From Xanthostigma xanthostigma (taxonomy: Eukaryota > Arthropoda > Insecta > Raphidioptera > Raphidiidae): a stretch of DNA of 64,000 nucleotides. The notes beneath the pieces were generated by a model. The model had not been told where the DNA came from and ran no database searches. It saw nothing but the letters and a program-made list of their open reading frames with translations. Shown here piece by piece: positions 46,406 to 57,774 of the stretch. The DNA is taken from contig OY754469.1 in NCBI GenBank assembly GCA_963575645.1, positions 21,532,001-21,596,000 of the forward strand, in the 5' to 3' direction. Position 1 is the first letter of the stretch. Each line of letters opens with the position of its first letter. The translations under genes were made by a program, and so were the position numbers.

Positions 46406-47019
46406 TAAGTAAGTTTCATTTTTCTTCTGCATAAATCCAGATTAATTCCGTCTCTTCTTGCCTATGATCAATTATTCAGGTTTTAATTTTTGTCATAATT
46501 CATATTCATCTCAACTTTTAACATAGAATCGATGTCAACTAATTTGAATTAATTATATTTATTTTAAAAAGTTTCGGACACATCCACTCAAATTCAATTG
46601 AGCAGCATTACCCTACTATTCATTGGTAAACACATTAGTATGCCTCACAAAACTGTTGGATCATTTACCTTTGACTCCTCACAAATAAATGTGAAGCATA
46701 CGCCTTAGTTTTGTTTTGATGCGTGGTGATTCAAATAAAATATTCAGGCAGAATATTTCTTTGAAACCTACACATCACCTGAGGTTTTGAATGTCAAAAC
46801 TAAAAAATTATTTACATCGAATAATAATTATACTCATTCTCCAAGTATTGAAATCTCCACAAAAACAATAAATGTTAAGATATGAAGTTATTATACATAT
46901 TATATTATATAGATGTAGGTATGCGGAAGTATTTAGCATAATATTATTTCTATTATAACTTTAAAATCTTTGAATGACTAGAAGAAGAAAGGCGCTTTAT
47001 GTGTGAAGATACTGAATAT
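46406..47019. other. Unassigned AT-rich DNA
   Basis: Nothing recognised. Confidence 0.35.
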
Positions 47020-47180
47020 TAAATAATAACAATAAAATACCAATTCAATAATACTGTTTTCTCGACACATGTTTCGCTGATGATTTAATTTTTATTTATT
47101 TTTTATTATCATCTCTTGATGATACTAACGTGGTTAACGAAATATGCGTCGAGAAAAAAGTGTCAGTAGTTGGGTGTTTT
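47020..47180. repeat. Inverted pair of hammerhead-like half-motifs
   Basis: On the plus strand TTGATGA (47116-47122), a TAAC-GTG-GTTA stem and ACGAAATATGCGTCGAGAAA resemble a degenerate hammerhead core with cleavage triplet GTC at 47148-47150. On the minus strand the mirrored copy reads AGCGAAACATGTGTCGAGAA (GAAAC at 47075-47071) but lacks an obvious CUGAUGA box. The two face each other with an A/T spacer. It may derive from a Penelope-like element or another repeat using this motif. Confidence 0.4.
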
Positions 47181-48644
47181 ATGATTATTTTCAGTTAAAT
47201 TCTACACTAGTCACTAATGTTTCCATCATAAATAAAAATTTGATATATAAAGCTTGCCGTTACTTACTACAACGGAGACTTTAATGCTCACGCAGACAAC
47301 ATTATCTGATTTATATACCGTAGCTATATAGGTACATTTTTTTTGGCTTAAAATTTTTGATAGCATAATTATTTTGCAATTAATGTTCGAAAACGAAAAT
47401 AAATTATTTGAACAGCGTAAAACTTAAAGTATAATGTGTATTTTTTTGTTTTAAAAAATATGATAATATGCAAGTAAATTTTAAGCAGTTGAACTTAAGT
47501 TACCTATTACTATATACCTACTTGCGCTATATTGCTGATATGACTTTCAGCTTTCATGCTGAAAGTCACCAGAGCCACTGCGTGTGTTACCTATATAAAA
47601 ATTTATTTTTTAATCAGAGAGAAATATTTAGATATTATGGACTAAAATTGAGTTACAAAATTGATTGTTTGATGAATGTAACAATTAAAAGTTCACGTTT
47701 CTTAAGATTATTGCTATTTTTAAATTTAATTAAAATACCTAAGCAAGATGTGCAACATAGTCTAATTTAAATAAAAAAAAACTATTATTTACTTACCCAA
47801 ATCATTTTGAAGAAACTTTTAGTAGATCGCTCGATAAGGTTTTGTATAAAACTGACACTTCATCCACAAAAAACACTCAGAAACATTCTTGTCTACACAT
47901 AAAATAATATCAAAACAACTTATTTTAAAAATAACAACTGGATGGCATTGGCCAGTGCAAACCAAAAAAAGAAAGAAACGAAACAATTTAAAACTCGCGT
48001 ACAGCCGGTAAAACACGGCACTGCAACTTTCTATAAAATGCAACTGTTATTGTTAAAGAATTTACAGGAAAAAAACAGTAGAAGGAGAAAAGGAATGCTG
48101 CTTTGTAATGTCACGTCCTTTTCTTTTTAAATAGTCGATTAATATTCAAAGTTAGTCTTCTTCAAAAACAATGAATGCATATAAAGTAACTATTGTTGGT
48201 CACACCGCACTAAACAAATCTCCAGTTGCACTTTTGTTCTTTTTTTTCAATAACTGTTTTTTTTTTTCAAGAAGGAGACTCCGGTTGTCTGTCAACTGTT
48301 TAGGAAATGAAGGCGTCAGCGGTGTTTTGTTTCCTTTTTGAACAATTGAAATGATGCGCGCGACGTTCACTTATTACGCGCGCGACGCTCGTTTATTAAC
48401 GGTGTAATTGTTGTTGCAGACGGTGAGACAACAAGCTAAGAACTGAAGAACAAAAATTGGTGGAAGGTTATAGCGCAGCATAAGTGAAGGGAAAGTGCGC
48501 GTCGGTTTAAAACTATTACACCTCTCAATTGAATAGCTATGCAGAAAAATCGTGATTGCAGAAAAGTTGAAAAAAATAATGGGAGTCACTGAATTCTGAT
48601 TTAGCGGTATCAACCAAGTACCTATTGATTTTTCATTCAACTTT
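47181..48644. other. Unassigned DNA
   Basis: There is a small perfect hairpin at about 47540-47565 (GACTTTCAGC ... GCTGAAAGTC). A 21-bp direct repeat (GCGCGCGACGYTCRYTTATT) lies at about 48356-48398. No gene is supported. Confidence 0.4.
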
Positions 48645-48990
48645 TTATCATTCCAACCCAGAAGTGGAGAATGGTACTAGTTTAGGTCAAAAATCACTTT
48701 TCAAAATTTTACTATATATCTTATCGTTTTGAGGTCCCCCGAATCCAAAAAACATATTATTGGAAAAACACTGTGCGTCTGTTAGTCTATCTGCCTGTGA
48801 ACATGATACAGGTCAAACGGATGAGCAGATTGAAACCAAATTTTAGGAGGATGTTTGGTACGCAAGTCGCAAATATGAAGAGCCCTATTGTTTTTGGGGA
48901 AAATCGGCACGTGCGCAGAAGAGATGTATGCTATATCGGTGTTTTTTTATAATAATGGTATACTTTTCCCGAATGAAACCAGGATTGACC
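48645..48990 (+). repeat. Family B repeat, 5' part (copy B3)
   Basis: It matches B1 and B2 from GAATGGTACTAGTTTAGGTC through GAGCAGATTGAAACCAAATT to AAAATCGGCACGTGCGCAG. It is then replaced by a different tail-like repeat. Confidence 0.68.
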
Positions 48991-49180
48991 GCTATAATAT
49001 TACAAAGAAAAAAAATTGTATTTTTGTTTTTGTATTTGTAATGAATAAATTCAAAAACTACTGGACCGATTTTCAAAATTCTTTCACTAATAGAATGCTA
49101 CATTATCGCTGAGTAGGTAACATATAGGCTATATTATTAATCGAGTTAAATTAGAGATCCCTACGAAAGCTTTAATAATG
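48991..49180 (+). repeat. Non-LTR-type tail fragment
   Basis: It contains AAACTACTGGACCGATTTTC, ACTAATAGAATGCTACATTA and CATATAGGCTATATTATTAA, a wording typical of RTE-like 3' ends. There is no partner copy in the window. Confidence 0.45.
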
Positions 49181-49235
49181 TAACCCAAGGTGTAACAAAT
49201 TTACACAAAGAACTCCTTACATCACATGCGCTGCG

Positions 49236-49462
49236 TTGTAAGTTTGAATGTAGGAGGTAATCTCCGCAACTATTCATCCGATTTTAAAAAAATTACCAAT
49301 ATTTATAATGGACCTTCAGGATAAACATAGGCGATGCCTACATTATTGCGTTAAAATAAGAGTGCTTTTCATATGGAGACCAATTTTCCGACGTAAGTAC
49401 CTAAGTCGACGGAAAAACGGTGGCATCTACAAATTCGGGCGAAACCGAACCGGACCGCTAGT
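49236..49462 (-). mobile_element. Family D tail repeat (copy D6)
   Basis: Inverted copy, from AGTTTGAATGTAGGAGGTAA through GAGACCAATTTTCCGACGTA to ACCGGACCGCTAGTT. It abuts the AAT microsatellite on its right. Confidence 0.7.
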
Positions 49463-49465
49463 TGA

Positions 49466-49474
49466 TATAATAAC

Positions 49475-49547
<73 letters not shown>

Positions 49548-49565
49548 GTAATAATAATAATAATA

Positions 49566-49620
<55 letters not shown>
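49466..49620. repeat. AAT microsatellite (~150 bp)
   Basis: An almost uninterrupted run of TAA/AAT units with a few TAG interruptions (near 49546 and 49568). It joins directly to the 3' tail of the inverted SINE S2. S1 and S3 have short ATT/AAT tails at the same place, so the array grew from the SINE tail. The poly-Ile reading frame across it is an artefact. Confidence 0.95.
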
Positions 49621-49622
<2 letters not shown>

Positions 49623-49993
49623 CGTTTAACGTCCGTTTCTCAACTTTATGTCATAACAGACGCCATTCGCACCATTACTATTTTCCACCTTCCGTTATTT
49701 TCTACATTTTTAAACATCCACCTAATTATAAATAGCAATGGGCGAATGAAGGAATTTTAGGACATTAGGATAAGGTAGACAAATTTTAAGCATAGTAGTT
49801 TGGCAGGTAATCAGCCATGGCCTTGAATAAAGAACCATCTCCATAAATTTATCTGGAATTATTGTGTTGTGAAACCATGAAAAACCTCAACAAGATGGCA
49901 GGTACAGGAATTACTGTTTCACGGCGAGAGGCAGCAGAAAAAAATCCTAGCTACATCTGCCCATGCCAGGATTCGGACCCAGTACCGATACCT
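49619..49993 (-). mobile_element. tRNA-derived SINE (copy S2), 5'-truncated
   Basis: Inverted relative of S1, matching from GCGTTTAACGTCCG (3' tail) through AAATAGCAATGGGCGAATGA, GTAATCAGCCATGGCC and CCTCAACAAGATGGCAGGTA to the B-box region (GGGTCCGAATCC on the minus strand). The rest of the tRNA-like head is missing. Confidence 0.82.
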
Positions 49994-50139
49994 ATTTCTT
50001 ATTAAAAACAAAAATCTTTCAAAACTAGTGAAGATTCTGTTTTTAAGTAAAAGACAATATGAAAATACTCTACCGGCCAATTAATTATTATAAAAAAATT
50101 TACTGCCACAACACATATTGTATGAAACCAGCTGGTGTC

Positions 50140-50290
50140 CTTCAATGTGTTAATAATCAATCTAGTACCCAGACCCACTACAAAATATGTGTATAGTAAC
50201 GTGCGACTTTGCGCGGCCAATCAGCAGCCAAATTTTAAATGGCTCCAGATTTCAAAATTGAATGTTCTCATTGGCATTTGCGAATTACAT
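50140..50290 (-). repeat. Dispersed repeat, family J (copy 2)
   Basis: Inverse of 4335-4500. It contains TTTGCGCGGCCAATCAGCAG, ATTTCAAAATTGAATG-type sequence and TTAATAATCAATCTAGTACC. Confidence 0.5.
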
Positions 50291-50934
50291 CACGAAAATA
50301 TGGTATTCACGATTACAATAATCAATGATAATAATAAATAAGATTCATCAAAATCGGTCTAGTAGTTTCTGAAATAAGCACTTTAGAAACTCTTAAGATA
50401 CTTGTGTAATAGGCAACTGTATGTACGAAACAAAATTAAGTACTTGGCCGATTTTTAAATAATGTTTTAAGCTATTGATCCAAGAAATTGGATAATATTG
50501 GTAGTTAAATATTTAATACGGTCCAGTAAAGTTCTAAACATGAACAATAAAGTATTTGTTGCACGTATACCAATATATCTTGTAGAGTTGAGTTATTATT
50601 TAATATTTTTTAATATTTACTTGATTGAAAGAGTATAATATAAATAATGATAATTATTTTTTCAACTAGGAAAAAACTTGGAATTATTGTAGAGTGAGGT
50701 CACGGTAATTTCTAATCAGGGACTTCTTATGTTCGGGCATCGCTAGCGCAAATACCACACGGGTAATAGGGTTGAAATATTTTTAAATTGGTCAGGAGAA
50801 AATAATTACTCCCACTCCGAGAGTACTTCTTCCCAGACGAATGGGGATATTGTGTCCATTGATAATTATTTTGCACCATTGAATAAACAATCATTTATAA
50901 TTTTGTTTCGTAGATTAATATTTATTTGCATAAT
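50291..50934. other. Unassigned AT-rich DNA
   Basis: No feature recognised. Confidence 0.35.
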
Positions 50935-51160
50935 CTATACTAATATTATAAACAGGTAAAGTTTTGATGTAAACTCCAAAACTCTGATACTTATCCTATT
51001 TCAAAACTTTTTCGCCAAAATTGACCATCAGGATGAACGTAGGATATATATTATCGCGTTAAAATGAACGCTTTTCGTGGAAAACAATTTTGCAACGTAA
51101 GTTGATGAAAAAACGGTGGCACTCAACAAATTCGGGCGCAGCCGGACCGGACCGCTAATC
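50935..51160 (-). mobile_element. Family D tail repeat (copy D7)
   Basis: Inverted copy: ACTAATATTATAAACAGGTA, CAATTTTGCAACGTAAGTTG and ACAAATTCGGGCGCAGCCGG to ACCGCTAAT. Good preservation. Confidence 0.72.
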
Positions 51161-51756
51161 TTAAATGTAACTGTATAAGCAATATAAGCTGGGTACTCCG
51201 CACAAAAAAATAGCCCGAGTGCAAGACGTTGACTTTGATTAAAGTTCTAATTTTATTTCTTTGTTGATTGTAGTGTAAGTACTTTTATAATCGAGTAATT
51301 TCAATAATTGGACACTCTAGGGTGCAAAACATTTGCCCGATTATAGCGACTCAACTGTATTCGTTGAGACACGAACTCAAACTAATGACATTTGTAATAA
51401 TTCTATTTCACCCTTTGTAAAGTATAGACAAGAGAATCGTACAGTTGAGTCTGCGATTGGGCCATTACTTCCTTCAATTACAACTTTCAGTATATCAAAC
51501 TGCATGATTGCAAAAAATAATACCGTAAAAATAATGCATTATTATTGTTTTTTTAATGAAAAATTTAAATTATTTATATTAAAAATTTCATACAATTTAT
51601 GATTCATCATTAATGATTAAAAAAATAATCCGCAATGCAAATTTTGTTAGTTTTGCATAATCCGTAGCTATTATAATTTTAAACTTAAACCATTACATGC
51701 TATTAATAAATGAAAAATAATCCATAATACAAATTTTGGTACTTTCATTTTTAAAA
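51161..51756. other. Unassigned AT-rich DNA
   Basis: The plus-strand frame 51333-51602 has no recognisable motif. Confidence 0.35.
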
Positions 51757-51881
51757 ATAATAATAATAATGCGTTTAACATCCGTTTTTCGACTTTATGT
51801 CATAACAGACGCCATTCGACATTCTACAATTTTAAATTTTCAACTTAATAAATAGCAATGGGCGAATGAAGGAATTTTCAT
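51757..51881 (-). mobile_element. tRNA-derived SINE, 3' fragment (copy S3)
   Basis: Inverted: a short AAT run, ATGCGTTTAACATCCG, CTTTATGTCATAACAGACGC and ATAGCAATGGGCGAATGAAG. It ends at AATTTTCATTG, so only the 3' third of the SINE is present. Confidence 0.8.
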
Positions 51882-53434
51882 TGTCAATCTACTCAATGTG
51901 CGATGAATGAAGGCAACAAAGCATATCGAAAATATATCTACGTCTCTTTCTTCAATGTAATTCCCTGATGTCTCCGATGAAATGATTGGTCGGCAGCCAT
52001 GACACATATCTTTATGTCATCATTAGACATGTCAAAGCAGAGCAGTCAATAGTATCTCTGTTTCAAAAACTTCGTCTTTTTCTATGACGTTAAGCCAATC
52101 AGAGCCAACGAGTTCTAATGACTTAAAAAAGACAGAAATATATCTTTGCACCCTATTGGTTCGATTGCGATTTTATTCTTATGCTTGGTATAGAATAAAA
52201 GTACATGGGTATGGGGTACGGAACTATAAATCGCCTATCTATTGTCGGAATACGTGCACTTATAACGGGTTTCTATAAAATATAATTAATGTACGTTTGT
52301 CTTTAGCGGTTGTACAAACGTAGTACAATAATTATTGTTTAAGAGTATTTAAACACTTAACGTTTGGTATTCAACTACAGGAAATCTAAATGCGCTTCCT
52401 CGTTCGAGCGTTGACAGTTGACACTTCTAAATGGCACGCCTTTTAATTGAATTACTTGGTGCAATTACTTCTGAGATTATTTTTTCAACAATGATTAATT
52501 TTAACTAAATGTTAATTAGCAAAGTCAATAGACAATTCAAATGCAAACATCTGAAATTTTTAATAAATAAAATATTTTTATCAGTAAAGATCTGTGTAAT
52601 TGAAGGTGTTAGGCGCTGACTTACCGGATGCCTTCTTTCTAAAATCCATTCTCATTACAAATCTAGGATTCATACTTACATGTTTGGATTGTCTAGTATG
52701 TTGTTACGGCGCGCAATTTATATAATTGGTGGTTACCTCACTACAAATTGTTTTTATAGTATAAATGAATATTTAAATTCTTAGATTTTAATTTGATTTT
52801 TGACTATTCACATCTATACTTAGTATAGCTAGGTGAAATATTAATATTATTATTATTATAAGCCTTTCTTCGCCTGACGCAATATTGAAGTTCAAGTTTT
52901 AAAAATGTGTTTTAAATCTTAGGGAAAGCAGAGGGATTTATCAGATTTGATTGATTTTCGATTAATACACGTAAACTTAGGTAGATAATAAATAACAATG
53001 TTTATACCTATATGTAAAATATTAAAATTACAACAATCTCAAGTGTTTGTTGTTAGCAAGATTTAAAATGCGTGAGGCTCTCGCGCGCTAGAAGTGAAAC
53101 TTCTTAGGTTCTATTATTTGTTGACGATTTTATTATTTCAGGGTTAGAATTGGTTATGCAGTGGAATTTGTTACCGCGGTGGCTAGAGAAAATGCATCGT
53201 ATACAAACAGTACGTATTTCACATGCGTGTAGAGTCCGTATGACGCTTTGACAGAGAGAGTAGGAACGATTCTTCCACTCTTTCCTTTTAACTGCCGGTT
53301 CAAGTCGGAGAAGGGGAAACGTTTCACTTTTTATTTGATCTATAGACCAATTTGCTCTACCGCAACTATGGAAGTTTGACTTAAAAAAACGGGGTAAAAA
53401 TAAAATATTCGGCTACATTAAGTTTTGCCCCGTG
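51882..53434. other. Unassigned DNA
   Basis: Mixed composition with GC-richer spots near 53060 and 53230-53320. No gene or shared repeat recognised. Confidence 0.35.
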
Positions 53435-54153
53435 CCCTATACTTAACGTGACCATATGTCCCGCTTTGGGAGGGACAGTCCCGCTTTCAGGCTGTCTGTC
53501 CCGCTGTACCCAACGAGGGCGAAAATGTCCCGCTGTACCCAACGAGGGCGAAAATGTCCCGCTTTCGCAAACAGACCGAACGATAATTTAATTTACAATT
53601 ATTTTTCGGACTCGCAACGGGTAACTGCGGCGTGGCAGGCGACGAGAGAGCAAATGATGCTTTTTAATCTGCTTTTTTTACGGTTTTCGTGTCCAAATGA
53701 CTGCACCCCAGTTACATGGATACGGAAAACCGCCAGAAAACAAGCAGATTAAAAAGCTGAAATATCACAGAAGTGCTATGGGTGGGGGTAATCAATCAAA
53801 ATTGTTTCGGAATATTCAAACTTTAGGCGCGTCATATTTGTCGTTTCATGGAGTTACTCCCATAACCCATAATCATTAACATGCAGACACTACATGCTGA
53901 TCTAATATCTAAGCTCTAAAAGAGATTAATTTAAGTGATTTTGATTCATTTGGTGGCTAAAAATTAGAAGTACCTATATCACTTGGGCTTAGTAGTTCAG
54001 CTATCTACGTATCTAGAGCTCATGTAATACAATCCACTTATTTTGTGTTACCTACTTTTGTCTTAATAAAAACTCGTAAAAAAACAAAAAGTGTTTTTTA
54101 CGTAGTTCCGCAGGAGACGTCCCGCTTTGACAAAAAAAATGGCACATTACCTA
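53435..54153. mobile_element. hAT-like MITE with TGTCCCGC motifs
   Basis: The left end, TAACGTGACCATATGTCCCG, is roughly mirrored by the right end, read inward TAATGTGCCATTTTTTTTGT then CAAAGCGGGACG. The flanks are CCTATACT and CCTATACC, an 8-bp duplication with one mismatch. A 32-bp unit (TGTCCCGCTGTACCCAACGA ...) is tandemly repeated near 53500-53560. An internal inverted pair lies at about 53660-53760. Frames across it are not recognisable as transposase. Confidence 0.58.
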
Positions 54154-54978
54154 TACCATAAGTGTTCAAAGTTAATTTCTTAGGTTATATGGATTTTTTA
54201 TCCAAAAAATCTCCTTATTTCTGTCCTCCAGGAGAAAATAAAAAATCGTCTGTTTTAGGTTCTGTCCCATGTCCCATATTACAAGTGTGCCAAGTTTCGG
54301 ATTCCTATAGGTCAATTGGGGCCTTCTGGTGGACCTGTCAAGACAAAGATTAGCAAATTATATATTATGGTATAGGTATAGATGTAGTGAACGAAAAATT
54401 AAAATTTAGAAAATATTTAACGTTAAATGAAGTAACAATCTACTAATTTACATTTTCCGGAAGATTCTTTGGGTTTATAAAGTTCACACGGTGAAAAAGT
54501 TTATAAAATGCAATTTTTTCGAGAAAATAATAGATATGTACTTTTATTGGAGTAGAACCGCAGTTAATTTTAAAGGTTTTTAATGATTTCTAGTGCAAAC
54601 CATTTCTGTACAGATTATTCTGTAATCTTAAATACAATCTGAAATATTTGATTACTGATTACTACCGCAAATTGGATATTTTAATTTAGAAATGAATTAT
54701 TGATTAGGATGGTAATAGTTGATGTATCAATAAATCGTGACTAAAATTATATCAGTAAACATCTAATTGAAACTATTCCGATCGCTTTTATAACCGTCGT
54801 GTATATTTAAAATCGAACTCTCAAGTCGAACTGAACTTTTAAATTTAAGGTGTAAGCGTAAGCAAACTTTTGTTCAGAGAGGGAAGAATTATTATAAGAG
54901 TTACCATAGACATCCGGTAATACTATTGCAATAAATTATGAAGTTTCTTATCTTTTTATTGAAGTATAATAATATATT
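54154..54978. other. Unassigned DNA with a tail-like repeat fragment
   Basis: Bases 54280-54350 (GTGCCAAGTTTCGGATTCCT, GGTGGACCTGTCAAGACAAA) read like the end of a dispersed TE tail. The remainder is plain AT-rich sequence. Confidence 0.35.
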
Positions 54979-55445
54979 ACACCACAAGGGTCGAAAGTGT
55001 GATTTGCCCTGTGCGCCATGATTCCTGAGGCGAAGCCGAGGGCATCATGGCGCAAAGGGCAAGGTATCACACTTTCGGCCAATGTGGTGTATACTACTTT
55101 TGTCTTCTACCTCGGTCGTAAACACGCTTATTAAATGTACATTAATTAATTAATAACATAAATATACAGATAAACTCCAAGCAAGAAGCTTTGACGTTAT
55201 ATACGTAAAAACAAGAAAGGCAGCTGTTCGCGACTATTAGCTAAAATGTAATACGGTTGCTATATGGAAACGAAATCTAAACAATAGTTGATTGGTTGTT
55301 TTTGCTTTACTATATTGCACGAACGTACGAAGTTCCCGTGTTGTAGCGTGTAATCCTACCAAGGAGTAAATGTTAGACTTTCTGCCATACAATAATAATA
55401 TTGGTGCCGAAAGTATCCACTTTCGATCGAGGTATGAATAAAAAC
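54979..55445. mobile_element. Family E MITE (copy 2) with a long terminal hairpin
   Basis: Inverse orientation relative to 38466-38847, sharing the GCTGTTCGCGACTATTAGCT and GCAAGAAGCTTTGA regions and the TCGAGGTATGAA end. At 54979-55090 a fold-back of ~110 bp is present: ACACCACA...GTCGAAAGTGTGAT, GCCCTGTGCGCCATGAT, a GAGGCGAAGCCGAGGG tip, and the mirror. The tip is larger than in copy 1, so the terminal hairpin length varies. Confidence 0.75.
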
Positions 55446-56144
55446 TTCTTTTGGCACGGTAAGGTAAATTATTTTTTGAGGTTGAAAATGTAACGAACGT
55501 GTCGCGATTTACGTATACCGTATAGGTATACCATGAAAACTGACTGTAGAATATTAAGCTAAGTCGATAACGAGGTGAATACTTGCCTCTTTACTTAAAG
55601 GTCGTAGGTTCAATCATGACCTGCGGTACCATTACTATTATTTTTTATTTTTTACAGTTATACCAGTTTTACTTCTATACTGTGTAGTGTAAAATACACA
55701 GTCTCTTTTTCACTCTTAATCATAGTTCTAAAAATTACAAAATCAATACCGAAAGAATTTTTGTAACATATTTACAAACAACAGTCATGCAGATGCTACT
55801 TCAAAGTTTAAGTTTGACAATTCTCCGCACTATTCCTTTCTCAGTGCGAATGACGTCACTCGGCACGAGAGTCATATTTGTAGCTAATAATACAGCAAGT
55901 CATGAAGGTAACAGAGTATTGATAGTTGAATAGATGAAAAAATTAGACACATCGTTCCGCCAAGCGTCATAGTGGCCGGCCAGGTGTCGATCAGTCTTGT
56001 TTTCGACTCCACGAACAGACAATTGAATATCTCAGTTGAATTTAAATATATCAAACAATGTTATCCATATTATCACGATGCAACACCACCATTTTTAGTG
56101 TTTCCGTCAAAAAGAAACTAGAAACTTGCTAATTTAGTCATAAA
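55446..56144. other. Unassigned DNA; weak tRNA-like trace
   Basis: At about 55562-55632 GTCGATAACGAGG followed by GGTCGTAGGTTCAATCATGA loosely resembles A and B boxes of a degraded tRNA-SINE head. Too weak to call. Confidence 0.3.
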
Positions 56145-56225
56145 CAATAGTCCAAACGCGCTGAGTGCAATTCGGGGAGCTTTCAGGCGCCAAAGTTCAA
56201 TTAGGGGAACGTAAAAGGTTATTAT
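56145..56225 (+). repeat. Dispersed repeat, family H (copy 2)
   Basis: It matches 46320-46405 (AGTCCAAACGCGCTGAGTGC, GGCGCCAAAGTTCAATTAGG). Class unknown. Confidence 0.5.
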
Positions 56226-57384
56226 GAAGTAGGCAAAACCAGCAAAACCAGCTTCGTGTGCAACGGCGTTAAATGTCGTTGTTTACCTGTAAACGGCGCA
56301 CTATATCTCTCAGCAGTAACCTTAATAAACAAATGCGTTGCAGGTTGGAATCGCTGTTGCAGCAACGATAGAATGTTGCATCGCGATCGAGTAATGTAAA
56401 ATCGTGATCGAAATGAAATCAACAATCGTCGCGTCCGGCTAAAAATGAAATACCTTGTTGCTTATAATATTTATTACTGCATCACAAACATAGTAGGTAT
56501 ACGTACATATACTTTATAAAATTATGAGTTCTTATTGCTGATTTAGTGTTGCTTAGATCAAATCCGTTGCACTCCAGTAGCGAAAAAAATAACAAATAAA
56601 TACCTAGTACTCAACATTTAATTACGTTTTTATTGGAACTGTATTCAAAACATGCTGCAATCAGTAGCAGGTTTGTGGTCTGGGATCAGAACTGGACGAA
56701 GCACTGGTTCTGTGTTTGAAGCACCAAACATCGTGCATTTTCATAAATGCTTTATTTATTTTAAGAACAAACACTTTCATTTTACAAAATGCTTAGAAGC
56801 ATTGAGCACTCGCTAAAGTGTCCAAAAAAAATTATTTTAAGAAATATTTTAAATCTTATCTTCCAAAATTTATTTATTATATAAATTTTGGACATGAACC
56901 ATATTTTTCTAAACGATGGGAAAGTTTGAACTTAAACAAACAATAAATCTTGATCTCTATCATCAAATAAAATAAGCATTATAAAAGATTAACGAAATAT
57001 GTTTTATTAAGCATTGAAATTAGGTATACTTATTAAACATTTTTAATAATGAGCTTGTTGAATACTTACTAAGAGATTTGTAATGCTTACCTACTTAATA
57101 AGGCGCAAGTCTTTATGCAAGTGCTTTAAGCATCCGGCATCTATTTTACAAAGTGCTTTAAGATTGTAAGTGTTTAAAGTTTTACCCATTATTACAAGCA
57201 CTTAATTCTCAGCATCGCTCAGCTCTGAGTGGGGCACTCGTCCTCGCAGAACAGTGACAATTATTTGATACTGCATATATATTAATGTAATAAAAAAATC
57301 AGGTGTGTCGTGGACACACTCGGTAGAAGTAAAACTTTTTATTTAAAATAATTTTAATATGAGTAAGTATATACCGTGCCCATT
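56226..57384. other. Unassigned DNA
   Basis: Bases 56760-57200 repeat the words AAGTGCTT, AATGCTTA and their inverses many times. This suggests an old inverted-repeat element, but no ends could be fixed. Confidence 0.35.
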
Positions 57385-57774
57385 TACAGTCGAACCTGGA
57401 TAAGCAAGAGTTCAAGGGGCCGCGATCTCTTTTTCACTTGTAGAGGTTTTTCACGAACCCGAGTTTTTAGCTTTTAGAGGTAGGTACACGAGAGGTCTAT
57501 AGAAACTATAAAATACTGTTGTTTAGTTCAGCTATTTATAACTCATTCTTAAACGTGGAACTATATTAATACGTTCGACTATCGCTTATGGATGTACAGG
57601 CAAGTAGTAGTTTCAGTTATAGAGGTCCATGAGTGAAAAACGTCTTTCTCTTATAGAGGTTTCTGTTTCTCACTTATAGAGGTTTTAGAGGGTTACAAAG
57701 ACGGTTCCTGGCAATTACTCTCACTTAGAGAGTTTTCTCGCTTACCCAGTTCTCACTTACTCAGGTTTGACGTA
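57385..57774. mobile_element. TA-flanked pogo/mariner-like MITE
   Basis: TA precedes CAGTCGAACCTGGATAAGCA at 57387 and follows GGTTTGACG at 57772. Read inward the right end is CGTCAAACCTGAGTAAG. The words CTTATAGAGGTTT and CACTTATAGAGG recur several times inside. The CAGTCRAACC terminus and TA target fit Tc1/mariner-pogo elements. It is 386 bp and non-coding. Confidence 0.68.

Noticed and set aside
49308..49760. 150-codon ORF with a long poly-Ile run
   Set aside because: It is the AAT microsatellite plus flanking repeat sequence read in one frame, not a protein.
55562..55632. Third tRNA-SINE family
   Set aside because: A- and B-box resemblance is too weak and no copies or duplications were found.
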